DNA of 64,000 bases, from the NCBI GenBank assembly GCA_943788235.1, contig CALSPM010000004.1, positions 62,001 through 126,000 on the forward strand, written 5' to 3'. The position numbers and the translations under genes were made by a program. The DNA comes from an uncultured Cyclobacteriaceae bacterium (GTDB lineage: Bacteria; Bacteroidota; Bacteroidia; Cytophagales; Cyclobacteriaceae). Numbering within the stretch: position 1 is the first letter of the stretch; each line of letters starts with the position of its first letter. The notes below the pieces were generated by a model. That model saw only the letters and a list, made by a program, of their open reading frames with translations, did not search any database and was not told where the DNA came from. Positions 46,398 through 56,500 of the stretch are shown in pieces.

Positions 46398-46894
46398 ATG
46401 AAAAATTTATATCTATTATCTATTATGACACTTGCTTTTGCCTGTGCTCGGCCCGACTCCTACAGTAGTTGAGAGATCTATTGGCTTTCATTCAAATGAT
46501 GAGCTCAAGGAGTTTAAATGGCATCTAGGCACTCGAAGAACCTATTGATTTGGTTAAAGCACTTGATAAGGCATGGGTCGCACGTGATTATGCTGCTATG
46601 AAAAATTATTTTGTAGATACTCTGCGAATTACTACTTACAAAGGAATGGTCTTTACATCATTTGAGGATTTTCAAAAAAATGTAGCTGAAGATACTTTGG
46701 GAGGATGGACATTTAATCGTGCTTATTCGGTTGATTTAAATCCAGCTTTGGGTGGAGAGCATGTTCAAGCTTTTTTTAACTCCTACGATATCAATCCAGA
46801 CGGAGATACGATTAAATCAAAAATTTATGAAAGCTATTATGTGGTAAATAATAAAATTGTTTGGCTCGATCAATTCCGGCAGGAATCCAAATAA
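46398..46894 (+). pseudogene. NTF2/SnoaL-like secreted protein with two frameshifts
   Basis: ATG 46398 begins a signal peptide ending in LAFAC (Cys16, lipoprotein). The frame stops at once (TGA at about 46468); a shifted frame gives VVERSIGFHSNDELKEFKWHLG, stops at about 46548, and a second shift gives DLVKALDKAWVARDYAAMKN and the rest of an NTF2-like domain ending at 46894. Net length is 3n+2, as two +1 changes would give. The domain itself is intact. It is the third NTF2-like gene in 4.8 kb, followed by a terminator at 46914. Confidence 0.72.
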
Positions 46895-46913
46895 CTATTA
46901 TCCACAATTTTAT

Positions 46914-46945
46914 AAAAGCCCAAATCGCATGATTGGGCTTTTTTT
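46914..46945 (+). terminator. Intrinsic terminator
   Basis: AAAAGCCCAA at 46914-46923 pairs with TTGGGCTTTT, with a 9-base loop and a following T run to 46945. It ends the NTF2-like gene on the plus strand. Confidence 0.93.
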
Positions 46946-47125
46946 AATGCTCGATTAAGTAGCGTGCGCAGACAAGATTGCATTGAGTAGATGAGGATGA
47001 TTTTCGGATCTGATAAACGCTTATTAAAATCAAGCAAGTAGAATCTTTCTACTCAATTTTGTTTTTAATAATCTATTTATGTGGGTAGAAATAATTAATT
47101 TTCATTTATTGATCATCTATAGTAA

Positions 47126-48230
47126 ATGACATTTCCTATTTCGTTTATGAATGAATTAAAAGAAAAATCAAATTCAGGACACACTGTCTTCCTTATAATT
47201 TTCTCTGTGTTATTTGGTAATCTTGAGAGTCTAGGACAGATGCCTAAGCTATTTACAGAGGAGGTGTTGAAACTTACCTTGAGTGGAGATCTCAAAACTG
47301 TTTTTAAGGACCGTGGCGATGATTCTCAATACCACCCTGCTGAATTATTCTATTTTTCAGATCTAAAAAAGGTGAGTATACCCCTTAAAATAAAAACAAG
47401 AGGGAATTTCCGAAAATCAGCATCTAATTGTAAATATCCACCCTTAATGTTGAACTTCCCTAACTCAGAGGTTATGGATAATACGCTTTTTTCTGGTCAA
47501 AACAAGATGAAATTGGTAACTCCATGTCAAGGGGATGAGTATACGGTACATGAATATCTTGTATATAAATTATATAATCTTTTTTCACCTCAAAGCTTTC
47601 AGGGCCAATTATTAAAAATTTCATTTCAAGATACTTTAAAGCGAAAAAAACACGCATACTTATTATGGTCTGTTATTAGAGAATGAAAACCAGATGGCGC
47701 AAAGAAATCAAGCTTTTTTGTTTGAGAAAATGGGCTATCAGCCTACTCAACTTGATAAAGTTAAATTTTTAGAGATGGCCGTTTTTGAATACCTCATCGC
47801 CAACACGGATTGGTCAGTTCAGTATCAACAAAATATTAAATTGATAAAAAATGGGCAGAATAAATTACCCATTGCGGTACCTTATGATTTCGATCATGCG
47901 GGTATTGTCAGATCCCCTTATGCTAAGCCTGCCCCAGCACTTCAACTGAGTAATGTTCTTACCCGAAGATATAGAGGTTATTGTATCAGTGAGATGTCAG
48001 TGTATCAGCCTATCTTTGATAAATTTAATAGATTAAAGCCGGCTATCTACGCAATTTATGAAGATAATAAGGAAATACAGTCAAGCTATAAAATCAAGAC
48101 ACTTAAATTTTTAGATGATTTTTATGATACAATCAATGATCCAGAAAAAGCATTACTTGCCTTCGGTTATCCTTGCGATCCCTCAGGGACAGGTAATGTA
48201 GTCATAAAAGGAATGCAGAAAATAAATTAA
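47126..48230 (+). pseudogene. CotH-like secreted protein, single frameshift
   Basis: The first frame from ATG 47126 includes a hydrophobic export segment, KLTLSGDLKTVFKDRG, PLKIKTRGNFRK and YPPLMLNFPNSE, then loses homology at about 47650 inside a run of seven A. Shifting by one base gives THTYYGLLLENENQMAQRN and the rest to 48230, with ANTDWSVQYQQNIKLI and PVPYDFDHAG-like motifs (AVPYDFDHAGIV). The domain order fits the CotH-kinase-like group, but this is a family guess. Net length is 3n+1. The A7 context makes a sequence error possible. Start could also be Met8. Confidence 0.65.
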
Positions 48231-48423
48231 ATAGTGGGATGCTTGATAGATAACTGATGTTTTCATGTTCTTAGCCCTTTTTTTTTGATTGCTTAGTCAA
48301 GAAAAACTTTGTGCCTACTTATTTTCATAGTAATGAAGGCCATTATGAGGTCTCTAACTCAGTATCCGGATAAGTTGGGGTTTTATTCTTTTATCTCAGA
48401 TATCACCAGTGGAATTAAAGACA

Positions 48424-49431
48424 TTAGAAAGCTCGGATCGCGCGCACTTTATTGACACTCACTTTATAACTACTCTTCGTTAATCCGTTACCAAAGCTTA
48501 CTGATTTAGCTTTATCAGCACTGTCTTGGGTAGAGCTCCAATAGGTAGTATTTTCAAATCGTGTACCGTTATAAACTGTTAAGCTATCATCGATCCATTC
48601 TCTTTCTTGATACAATAATTTTAATTCATCAATTGAGGGTAAATACCAATCATTGATCACGGTATCTTCGCTGATGAATGTAGTAGCCGAATAAGCTGCA
48701 ATAATCGCAGAAATACCAGCCGGTTCACAATCATTCGCCAGAATCGCTAAAGTGTTTCCATATCCTGATCCGAGAGTACTATCATTTGCATTTAATATCT
48801 CTTCATCTGAACATCCCCATTCTCCAGATTCATTGTCATTGAGAGCGACAACCAATCCATGATTCAATGTTTCATCAATATAAAAAATGACACCCCCAAG
48901 TGCATAATTCCCCAACACTGCATGACATCCATTCTCGTCAACATTTTCATTAGCTGGTGTATTAGGACAAATGTCAATTGCATCATTGACACCATCCTCA
49001 TCAGTATCTTTTTGGACATTTGCACAGCCATTCTGATCTACTATAAGTCCCTCAGGTGTATCATCGCAGAGATCAAATTTATCTGGTATATTATCGTTAT
49101 CGTTATCTGTGAGTGTGAAGGTTACCGTTATATTTTTTTGACCATCTAGGATTAAAGTGAGGCAACATTTATAGGGATCGGTCAATGAGACCAGCGAGTC
49201 CTCAAGCCATTCGTTCAAAGTATAATATTCATTAGGTGTTGCAGTCAAAGTAATTGTATCACCCACATTATAGGTTCCCGATAACGGAGAAACAGTACCG
49301 CCGTTGAGAGGAACAATGTCTATAGCCAGTATATAATTGTTTGGTCCCTCGTCCTGACAGGATAAAATGGTAGTAAGTAAGCCTATCAAGGTGAGACAAA
49401 TAAAACGAGACATCTTTGACCGGTAATTCAT
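48424..49431 (-). CDS. Lipoprotein with Ig-like repeat, calcium repeats and DUF1566 domain
   Basis: 335 residues; lipobox ILSC (Cys25). Residues 38-100 are one bacterial repeat domain (GGTVSPLSGTYNVGDTITLTA), then two calcium-binding TSP3-like units with DNDNIPDKFDLCDDTP and DTDEDGVNDAIDICPNTP (about 112-165), then a C-terminal DUF1566 domain (GVIFYIDET, WYLPSIDELKLLY, YWSSTQ, and the end VRAIRAF). The last domain is shared with the protein at 10280. The protein is probably displayed at the outer surface and calcium-stabilised. Function is unknown. It stands alone on the minus strand. Confidence 0.87.
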   Translation of the reverse strand: MNYRSKMSRFICLTLIGLLTTILSCQDEGPNNYILAIDIVPLNGGTVSPLSGTYNVGDTITLTATPNEYYTLNEWLEDSLVSLTDPYKCCLTLILDGQKNITVTFTLTDNDNDNIPDKFDLCDDTPEGLIVDQNGCANVQKDTDEDGVNDAIDICPNTPANENVDENGCHAVLGNYALGGVIFYIDETLNHGLVVALNDNESGEWGCSDEEILNANDSTLGSGYGNTLAILANDCEPAGISAIIAAYSATTFISEDTVINDWYLPSIDELKLLYQEREWIDDSLTVYNGTRFENTTYWSSTQDSADKAKSVSFGNGLTKSSYKVSVNKVRAIRAF

Positions 49432-49649
49432 TTTTATGATATTATACTCGTAAAAGTAGGTAATTCAGTTAATATCTAAGTTTTAATTTCATTCTTTTTA
49501 GATTTACATGACTATTTCTAGAATTGCTGTTTCGAAGATGAAATCTAGGGAATTATATCGGGGTATTTCTTCATCCCTATTCAAGTTTTCCGAGATTTTA
49601 TAAACTTCAAAAGTGTTAATGCGTATTCAACGACTCAAAAGAGAAAACA

Positions 49650-49832
49650 ATGAATCCAAAACTGATTGCCTATCTATTGCTTATCATTTCCATAGTGTCC
49701 ATTGTAATGTTATTGGCTTTTATATTGGATGCCTTTTCGGTAGAGAAACTACCCATACTTACCTTTGTTATTGCACCGGTTTTAGTGATTTATTATTTAT
49801 TTATTACCCGTTTTGGAAAAGGCATTCGATAG
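49650..49832 (+). CDS. Small two-helix membrane protein
   Basis: 60 residues from ATG 49650 with two hydrophobic helices (about 5-27 and 32-53) and a charged end FGKGIR. It is preferred over the 95-codon frame starting at 49613, which has no hydrophobic pattern. There is no homologue I recognise. Real but of unknown role, possibly an envelope stress peptide. Confidence 0.45.
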   Translation: MNPKLIAYLLLIISIVSIVMLLAFILDAFSVEKLPILTFVIAPVLVIYYLFITRFGKGIR

Positions 49833-50388
49833 CTCGAATTGTTCAAAAAAAGAGTGAAACAATCATTGATGGTATAGCTATGAAGGGTTTATCAAAATAA
49901 TCACTCAATCCATTGAGGATCTATTTATATTAGAGATAGGGTCCTTCGTTATTGTTTTCATTGCATTCAATTTGTTAACTGTTCCACTTCCATGTTTTGC
50001 TCTGATCTTCTATCCATTTAATTGATCTAGACGCCTTGACTTTGTTAGAGATCACAGGTTGAATGGTTTTTATATATAATATTGAAAGTAATCAATGAAT
50101 GTCTAAGGCTTCTTTAAACATTATTATAGTCATTTTTCAGATGAACGCGCTACCCATGTCATCATTCAATAGAGTTTCTTTAAGATTAGATTTATGGTTG
50201 AGTGATTCCCAACTAAGAAAAAATGATCTTATATTTTCTGAATTTTTTTTGGTCAGTCTGAAGATATCATCATGGTTGGCCGCCGATGGTCGGGTTAAGT
50301 CTTACTTTTGAATCTTTCAGATGATCTAGCTACATATTTAAACGATCATTACATCGATTCGGCTTTTATAACTGCTAGTGGATTTTTA
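49833..50388. other. AT-rich intergenic region
   Basis: 556 bp. A 70-codon open frame at 50099-50311 lacks any motif and is not called. No repeats, RNA or hairpin stand out. Confidence 0.3.
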
Positions 50389-51153
50389 TCATTGACCAAA
50401 TACCTTTTCTAAAAGAGCTGTAGTTCTATTAGCTTGATTGCTTCGTATTGCAAATTCCTCTACTGCAATCATTTTGAACAGTCCAATAGTGGCCTCTTCA
50501 GTGACATATTCGGCGAGATCGGGATTGACTTTTTTAGTAAAGGGTACTTTGTTGTAGATTTTCATTACGTTCCCCCAATATTTGGTGGTACTTGTTTGTT
50601 GAAGGGCATTTTCTATGATGGGCTTAAATTTAAGGATCAATTCACTTTTAGTTGTTTTTTCTAAATATTGAGTGGTGGCATCTTCTTCACCATTCACAAG
50701 AGCAATAGCATCTGATATTTCCATTGCTGTTATCGCTCCTATGAAAATATTTAGTGCTTCTTTTGAAGCCAACTCAGCACTTCTATTAATAAGTAAAATC
50801 ACCTCATCACATTTTTTTTGTCCGCCAGGTACTTTTGCGAGTGTAGTTGATATTTGCTCGGCTTCTTTAGGAAATGGAATTTTGATCAATGTATTTTTAA
50901 AATATCCATCTTCTTTGTTAACCTTTTGAACTCCTTTTTCGATACCCTTTGAGAGGGCTTCTTTTAGTGCATTTGCTGCTTCTTCTACTGAAAAAGAAAC
51001 CTCTTCGATATTAAGTTCGTCAAGGCTTATCTCTTCAATAGCTTCTTCAACAATATCTTCTTCAACAATATTTTTTAAAAACTTTAACTGTCCAAAAGAA
51101 GTTGTATTTAAAAGGCATATGAACACTATGCTAAGGCTGATAATTTTTTTCAT
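50389..51153 (-). CDS. DUF4197 family secreted protein
   Basis: 254 residues with a signal peptide (SFG/Q near residue 21). It is a DUF4197 protein (PF13852): ALKEALSKGIEKGVQKVNKEDGYF early, IPFPKEAEQISTTLAKV and GITAMEISDAIALVNGEEDATTQYL (here GAITAMEISDAIALV), then NALQQTSTTKYWGNVMKIYN. The fold is all-helical and the function is unknown. It is intact, runs alone on the minus strand and has a tract of Glu/Asp before the domain. Confidence 0.87.
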   Translation of the reverse strand: MKKIISLSIVFICLLNTTSFGQLKFLKNIVEEDIVEEAIEEISLDELNIEEVSFSVEEAANALKEALSKGIEKGVQKVNKEDGYFKNTLIKIPFPKEAEQISTTLAKVPGGQKKCDEVILLINRSAELASKEALNIFIGAITAMEISDAIALVNGEEDATTQYLEKTTKSELILKFKPIIENALQQTSTTKYWGNVMKIYNKVPFTKKVNPDLAEYVTEEATIGLFKMIAVEEFAIRSNQANRTTALLEKVFGQ

Positions 51154-51304
51154 AATTTAAACTTACTTAATATTGATTTGAAATAACAACTATTTTAACT
51201 GAGAAAAAAATATCACAACAGTTGATAATGTTATGATATTTTCACTTTCTATAGGGCAGTATTGTCAAGAAAATTTTATTTGTCCGTTCTCAATTTACAT
51301 TATT

Positions 51305-51896
51305 TCACTTTTGATACTCATAATATCCTTCGACGGGAATCATAACGTGATCATAACCTGTTCCCACAAACACAATCTACGTTGAACCTGAATTAAAATC
51401 GGTTATCATTCCTTTAAGGGTTGAAGGATCTTTTGGCATTAGCATTAAATGCGGACCTGATTCTATCCATTGACCTTCAGCTGCTGTCTCTTTAGTTTTA
51501 ACAACAATGCCCCCATCATCATTGGGAGCTATCCTCATTCCAACAGAATTGTCTTCACTCATGTCTCGATGAAGCATTCAAGCCCAGCCATCGTGATCCA
51601 TTTTTGGTGTTTTACCACTCATGTAAGCCATTGCCCATTTCATTGCTTGTGCATCTCCTACAATAGCCATAGCCTCATGGGCATCTTTCCAGCCATTTTC
51701 TGGATCAGCCATACCCCTAGGATTTGCAGCCATTGCTGTCCATCCATTCGTTCCTTCTCTTAAAATAGCACCATCAATATCTAAAACTGTACACTCAGAA
51801 GCAATAAATGAAGGAGCGGCTGTACTATAGGCCCATATTTTCCATTCAGCTGAGGGTAATTAAAATAAATATCAAGATACTTAAATTTTTTTTCAT
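51305..51896 (-). pseudogene. Secreted protein pseudogene with two nonsense codons and a frameshift
   Basis: ATG 51896 begins a signal-like segment (NLSILIFILITLS). The first frame stops in the signal region, and one base later a coding frame reads AEWKIWAYSTAAPSF, DIDGAILREGTNGWTAMAAN, then YMSGKTPKMDHDGWA followed by TGA, MLHRDMSEDNSVGM, GQWIESGPHLMLMPKD and, after a TAG, GTGYDHVMIPVEGYY, stopping at 51305. I recognise a family pattern of secreted proteins (LR.GTNGWTxM ... GPHLM), but it has no well-known function. Two in-frame stops and a shift make it a true pseudogene rather than one error. Confidence 0.75.
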
Positions 51897-52016
51897 AATG
51901 TTGTTTGTTCCGCAAATAATTAAAATGAATCTAACAAGGAGTTTTTTAGCTTAGTAAAAAAATTCATCTGTCTAAATTTTAGCTTAATAAATCTAGAATT
52001 TTTTCTGTTAAAGTCA

Positions 52017-52544
52017 CTATTCAGAAAAATAACTTGGGAAGTCTTTCTTAAGTAATTCTGTATACGCGTGATAGAGTACCGTCTTTCTGTGTGTACCGAA
52101 TAAGGTCTGACTGAAAAACGTGAGAAAAGATTTTCCTTCTGACCTCGAGATTTCAAAATAGCCCTCATCCAAGAGTGTTTTTAAGGCAAATAAAATTTCT
52201 GCAGTTGACTGGCATTTCTCTAGTTTTGACTGAATTTCTGTGACTGTTCCTTTTAACATTTTAGGTGCTACCGAAACAAAACCACCCTGGATCTCTTTTT
52301 TAATTGAATAATCATATTCAACTTCTTGAAGATGACTCAGTCGCCATTTTTCATATCTGAAATCAGGAAGTTGGACTTTCATCAATTCACGACCTCTTTG
52401 TCGGAAGTCGTCCATATTTTTGATGTTTACTAAATAGGAGACAACAGATTTTTGATAAAAATCAAAGGCCTTCCAGTCTTTGCCTGCTTTAAAAAGGAGA
52501 AAACCTTCAATTCCATCTATTGAAACAGCTATTTGAATACTCAT
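52017..52544 (-). CDS. Protein of unknown function, possibly cytoplasmic
   Basis: 175 residues from ATG 52544; a TTG at 52574 would add ten. No signal peptide, membrane segment or motif that I recognise. The first half has strands such as IQIAVSIDGIEGFLLFK, then a helical domain with ILFALKTLLDEGYFEI and FFSQTLFGTHRKTV. Composition is normal for a folded protein. It stands next to a pseudogene. No function is proposed. Confidence 0.65.
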   Translation of the reverse strand: MSIQIAVSIDGIEGFLLFKAGKDWKAFDFYQKSVVSYLVNIKNMDDFRQRGRELMKVQLPDFRYEKWRLSHLQEVEYDYSIKKEIQGGFVSVAPKMLKGTVTEIQSKLEKCQSTAEILFALKTLLDEGYFEISRSEGKSFLTFFSQTLFGTHRKTVLYHAYTELLKKDFPSYFSE

Positions 52545-52690
52545 TAATGATACTTCCTCGTCTTCGAAAATCAAGGTAAATATAAATGAGCTTATAATTT
52601 AAATAAATAAATATTAAACAAGAACACCTGATTTGATATTACTGAGAGATATGATTAGTGAATGAGCTCTTGTCTTATGAATTGACTTGA

Positions 52691-52723
52691 TCTAATTAAA
52701 TGAGACTTGGTCTAATTAAATGA
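52691..52723. repeat. 13-bp direct repeat, 20-bp period
   Basis: TCTAATTAAATGA at 52691-52703 and 52711-52723, in the 232-bp gap before the PrsW gene's end. Probably a small tandem duplication. Confidence 0.7.
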
Positions 52724-52776
52724 TTTGGAGTTCACCAATCTGTCACAACTGTAAAGAAACGAAAAATACTCAGACC

Positions 52777-53529
52777 TTATGATTCGGATTTCTTAAAAGG
52801 AGAGGCGTCTTGATGTAAGGTCATTGCTTTTTGAGCGAAGAGCACAGCTATAGATAGTGAAATAAAAGCCATGATCCAGATTCCGGGCATGAACGATGTA
52901 AGTAAAAAATAATCATAAAATCCATGAATTACGGTTGCAATGACAAACCCAATAAGAGCAATCAAGGAGGTAAAGGCCTTGGTGTTAAACTTGATGTCAG
53001 GTATGCCATCTCCGTCAATATCTAAAGCTACTTTTTTCTCATTGAATTTTGCCTTTCCTAAGTAATAACCCATGATCACTGCAAAAGTGGCATGGGCGGG
53101 GACGGTAGAAAACATTCTAACAATACCAGTAGTAACACCACTTTGCATCACAAAAATGATATTTTCGATGGTGGCAAAACCCATGGCCACCATAACTGTG
53201 TAGACAATGCCATCAAAGGGTTCATTAAAATTATGATTTCGATAAAGAATGAATCTTACAAATGAAAATTTGAATATCTCTTCTACAAACGCGACGATGA
53301 TAAATGCGAAAAATAATTCATCCCATAAATTATTAGGTTCCATCTGATAATGTTCTGTCAAGAAGTCTCCGGTATAATAAGCGAGCCCAAAGGTGAGAAT
53401 CCCAAAAAAAAAGCTTATTGCTAATAGTCCAATGGGCTCTTTTTCATGCTTATCAGAGAAAAAAATAAAAATGATAATGATTAATCCTGGAAGTAGAGAG
53501 AGTGATAATAATCCGATTTCTTTCAGCAT
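52777..53529 (-). CDS. PrsW-family intramembrane metalloprotease
   Basis: 250 residues with about seven membrane segments. Catalytic motifs of the PrsW/CPBP-like group are present: EEIFKF (Glu83, Glu84, Lys87), an Asn-containing ENI at 122-124, His146 in PAHA and His202 in HGFYDYF. PrsW proteases cut membrane-bound regulators such as anti-sigma factors. A charged insert at 170-178 reads DIDGDGIPD, a calcium-loop-like motif in a loop between helices, unusual for the family. It lies 27 bp downstream of the protease/propeller/barrel gene on the same strand, so the two are likely one operon; what substrate it has is unknown. Confidence 0.88.
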   Translation of the reverse strand: MLKEIGLLSLSLLPGLIIIIFIFFSDKHEKEPIGLLAISFFFGILTFGLAYYTGDFLTEHYQMEPNNLWDELFFAFIIVAFVEEIFKFSFVRFILYRNHNFNEPFDGIVYTVMVAMGFATIENIIFVMQSGVTTGIVRMFSTVPAHATFAVIMGYYLGKAKFNEKKVALDIDGDGIPDIKFNTKAFTSLIALIGFVIATVIHGFYDYFLLTSFMPGIWIMAFISLSIAVLFAQKAMTLHQDASPFKKSES

Positions 53530-53556
53530 TTTTTTAATCTAAATTTATGTGTGAAA

Positions 53557-56500
53557 TTAATTGAGTAATTTCAGTGAGATCATGAATTCATCATAACTGT
53601 CCTCACTAATGACGTCATAAGCGCGTGCCATTCCTATAGAAATGGTAGAAGGCAATAACGAGAAAAGTACGATACGAGTATCAATTTGCGCTCCGAAATT
53701 CACAAAAGTATCTGTCCAAATAGGGTCATCAAAAGACTTGCCGAGTGGATGAGGTATTTCACGGATAAAATACTGTAGATTTTTTCCTCCGTTCGGATCA
53801 TAATTTTGTGAATACAAAACGGAAGCAAATACGGAGGCTTGGGTCCAATTGGCAAACAAATTAAAGAAACCCAATTTCTTATATCTGATAGGAGGAAGCA
53901 GGACATCGAGCATGAGCTTTCCAAAATCTCTCGATTCAATGTAGCGATTGTCAGAATAGGTCAAACCAGGGAAAGCATAAGTACCTCGATATTGTTTCGC
54001 ATTCCATGAATCTATGTAGTTATTTCCAAAGGCAGCAAAACCATACCTGGTAAAGGGATTTAAATCGTTATTAAAAGATTTGCCTAAAGCAGATCTCAAC
54101 CAAATAGAGGTATGGTTAATGGGTAATGGAATTCCCAAATCTAGGTTTCCAACTAAGCTTGGATAAATTTCACCTGCCGTATAAGCGGTACTGGCTTCTA
54201 ATGATGCAGTAATACCTTTTTCATCATCTACTGCCCCAATTGAATTTTTAATGTAACTATAACTTAGGCTCGAGTAGAAGTCAAAATATAAATTACCATC
54301 AAATCCATCGTAGGACAATTGCTGGAAGTCATTACTTTTTTCTAGACCATAAAAGCCGCTAAGCCCCAAAGCTAAATCTAAAAAAATTGGCGCATTCCAA
54401 ATCAGGGGTGTCTGCCAATCTATGCCGCCACTGATTCCTTTTCTAGATTGCTTGGTGGGGCCAAATAAATCATAAAAATTGGCTGGATTGTAGGCGAATC
54501 TATAGGAAAAATTCAAAGTAGAAAAATCTATGCTGGCATGGAAAACTTCATCATCAGCGAGAATATTAGATTCGTAAGGGTCATTACTCAAAGAATTGAA
54601 CCACTGGGTAGGCGTGTAAGAAAAGGATACGTTCAGCTCTGTGAAACCTAAAGGATCACTGAAATTAAATTTATAACCGACCCCCATGAAATTTTGGTAG
54701 CCTACCAAGGTAGGATAAGCAGCGGTTAATTTAAATTCTTTTCCGATTCTATAAGTAGTTGTTTCAGTGGATATTGAATCATCTGAAGCTTGACCTTGAC
54801 TTGGTCGTTTGGTATACCATTCTCTTACAAAATCATGTGATTCAGCTGTTTGAGTTCCAAGGAAATTGATTGATGAAAGTGCATCAACGGGTTCATTGAC
54901 AATAATGGATGGCTGAAATCCTTTGCTCTTATATTCAAAAACGAACAAACGGCTACTATCCAATAAAACCGGTCTGAAGAATCCTGTCGCGGCATTACTC
55001 ATAACCTCAACTCCTTCACCCTTACCATCAAAAGTGCTCAAATCAATACGGTAAACATTACTAATACCTGAGAAATAGCTCGTACCGATGAGATATTTGC
55101 CATCTTTGGTAAACCTGAAGCTTTGGGGAGAGGCATCATCAAAATCAAACAATACTTGAGATCTAGATTCAAAACCTGTAAAAGCATCGATCTCGTAAAG
55201 CATAAGCTTTTGAGTGCCTTTATAATCGCTAACTGCCGCACTTAAATATTTACCGTCAGGAGATATATCCATATCAAAAATGTCATCTCCGTATCGAAGG
55301 GTAATCATACCGTCGAAGGTTGAACTGTAAGGTGTGGGGTCATCATCGGTAGAATCATTTTCAATGATTTTAATAATAGTGGAAAATCCATTATCATGTT
55401 TGACTCCCCAAATGGACTTATCTACAGGGTTCAAAGCTAAATCGCCAAATCTGGCATCTTCGTTTAATAGTTTTACTTTTCTTGTTTTTAAATCAAAACT
55501 ATTCAAATCGCGTTGAGCATCATTATCTGTGGTGAAATATATTTTGTCAGCCATCTCATCATAGATAATAGAAGAAACATAAAAAAGTGCGGCGCCTTTG
55601 ACGTCAGTAAGGTGTTCAATATCACCATTTACTAAATTAATAGCTGCTAAAAAGGGGACTTTTCCTGGATAATTGATAGCAACGTAAATTTTATTTCTTT
55701 TTTTATCAAAATGAGCATAAGAGACCGATCCTAGAATTTTTTCAGTGATGGGTCTGGCTTCTGTAATAGCATTCTCTTTAATTAATGCGATATTTTCCTG
55801 CTGAAATAGTTTCTCAAAACCCAACCAATCAGACCATCCCTTATCAATTGAAAAACCAAAAACTTGTTTAAACTGTTTTGAAAAAAAAGCGCGGCTGTTA
55901 TCTTCCCTTTTAACCCATTTTATGATCTTCTCTGGGCCATATTGATTGGCCAAATAACCCATAAACCTAGTACCATAGAGATAAGAATTAGTAACTCCTT
56001 GAAAATCACTATTGATACCTTCGGATTCTAGGCCTTGTGCACTGTAAATTTCAGCGTCCTCGATGACTTTCGTCCGAAAAAACATTTCATCATAATTACC
56101 CATTGCATTTCCTCTCCCACCACTCATCCAAGTGTCCACATAAGAGGCGATACCTTCGTGGTACCATCGAGGGGCATAAAGTCTTGGAATGGTCAAGAAA
56201 CTGTAAAACATAGAAATGGGATGATCGCTGGTAGGCATAACCTTACCTAAAAACAGTTTTTGGAAAAATTTATCGCGTTTGGCGGTATTATCGAGAGCAG
56301 CCATATGGACTAACTCATGATTCATTAAAGAAAAGATTCGTTCGCCAGCAGGAAATGTTTCAAATGCATAACTGAAAGGTGATAGTCCTATGTTGACCAC
56401 ATTAAAAGGTGATGCCACGGTACTGGCATTACCATAATCTCCAAAATCTTCAAGGACCACTGTAATATCTCCCGTGGGATCATAGTCAAATAGTCTTTTA

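Noticed and set aside
46129-46398. 89-codon open frame on the minus strand
   Set aside because: It overlaps the start of the NTF2-like gene on the other strand, has no recognisable domain and no start context of note.
49613-49900. 95-codon frame overlapping the small membrane gene
   Set aside because: The overlapping 60-codon frame at 49650 has the hydrophobic helices and a better start.
50099-50311. 70-codon open frame
   Set aside because: No motif, not in an operon; AT-rich chance frame is more likely.
21787-51896. Programmed +1 frameshifting at the stop codons of the split genes
   Set aside because: Any net +1 change lets the next frame be reached by skipping the T of the first stop, so that observation carries no weight. 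No common slippery codon precedes the stops, and in apt and the CotH-like gene homology puts the shift several codons before the stop.
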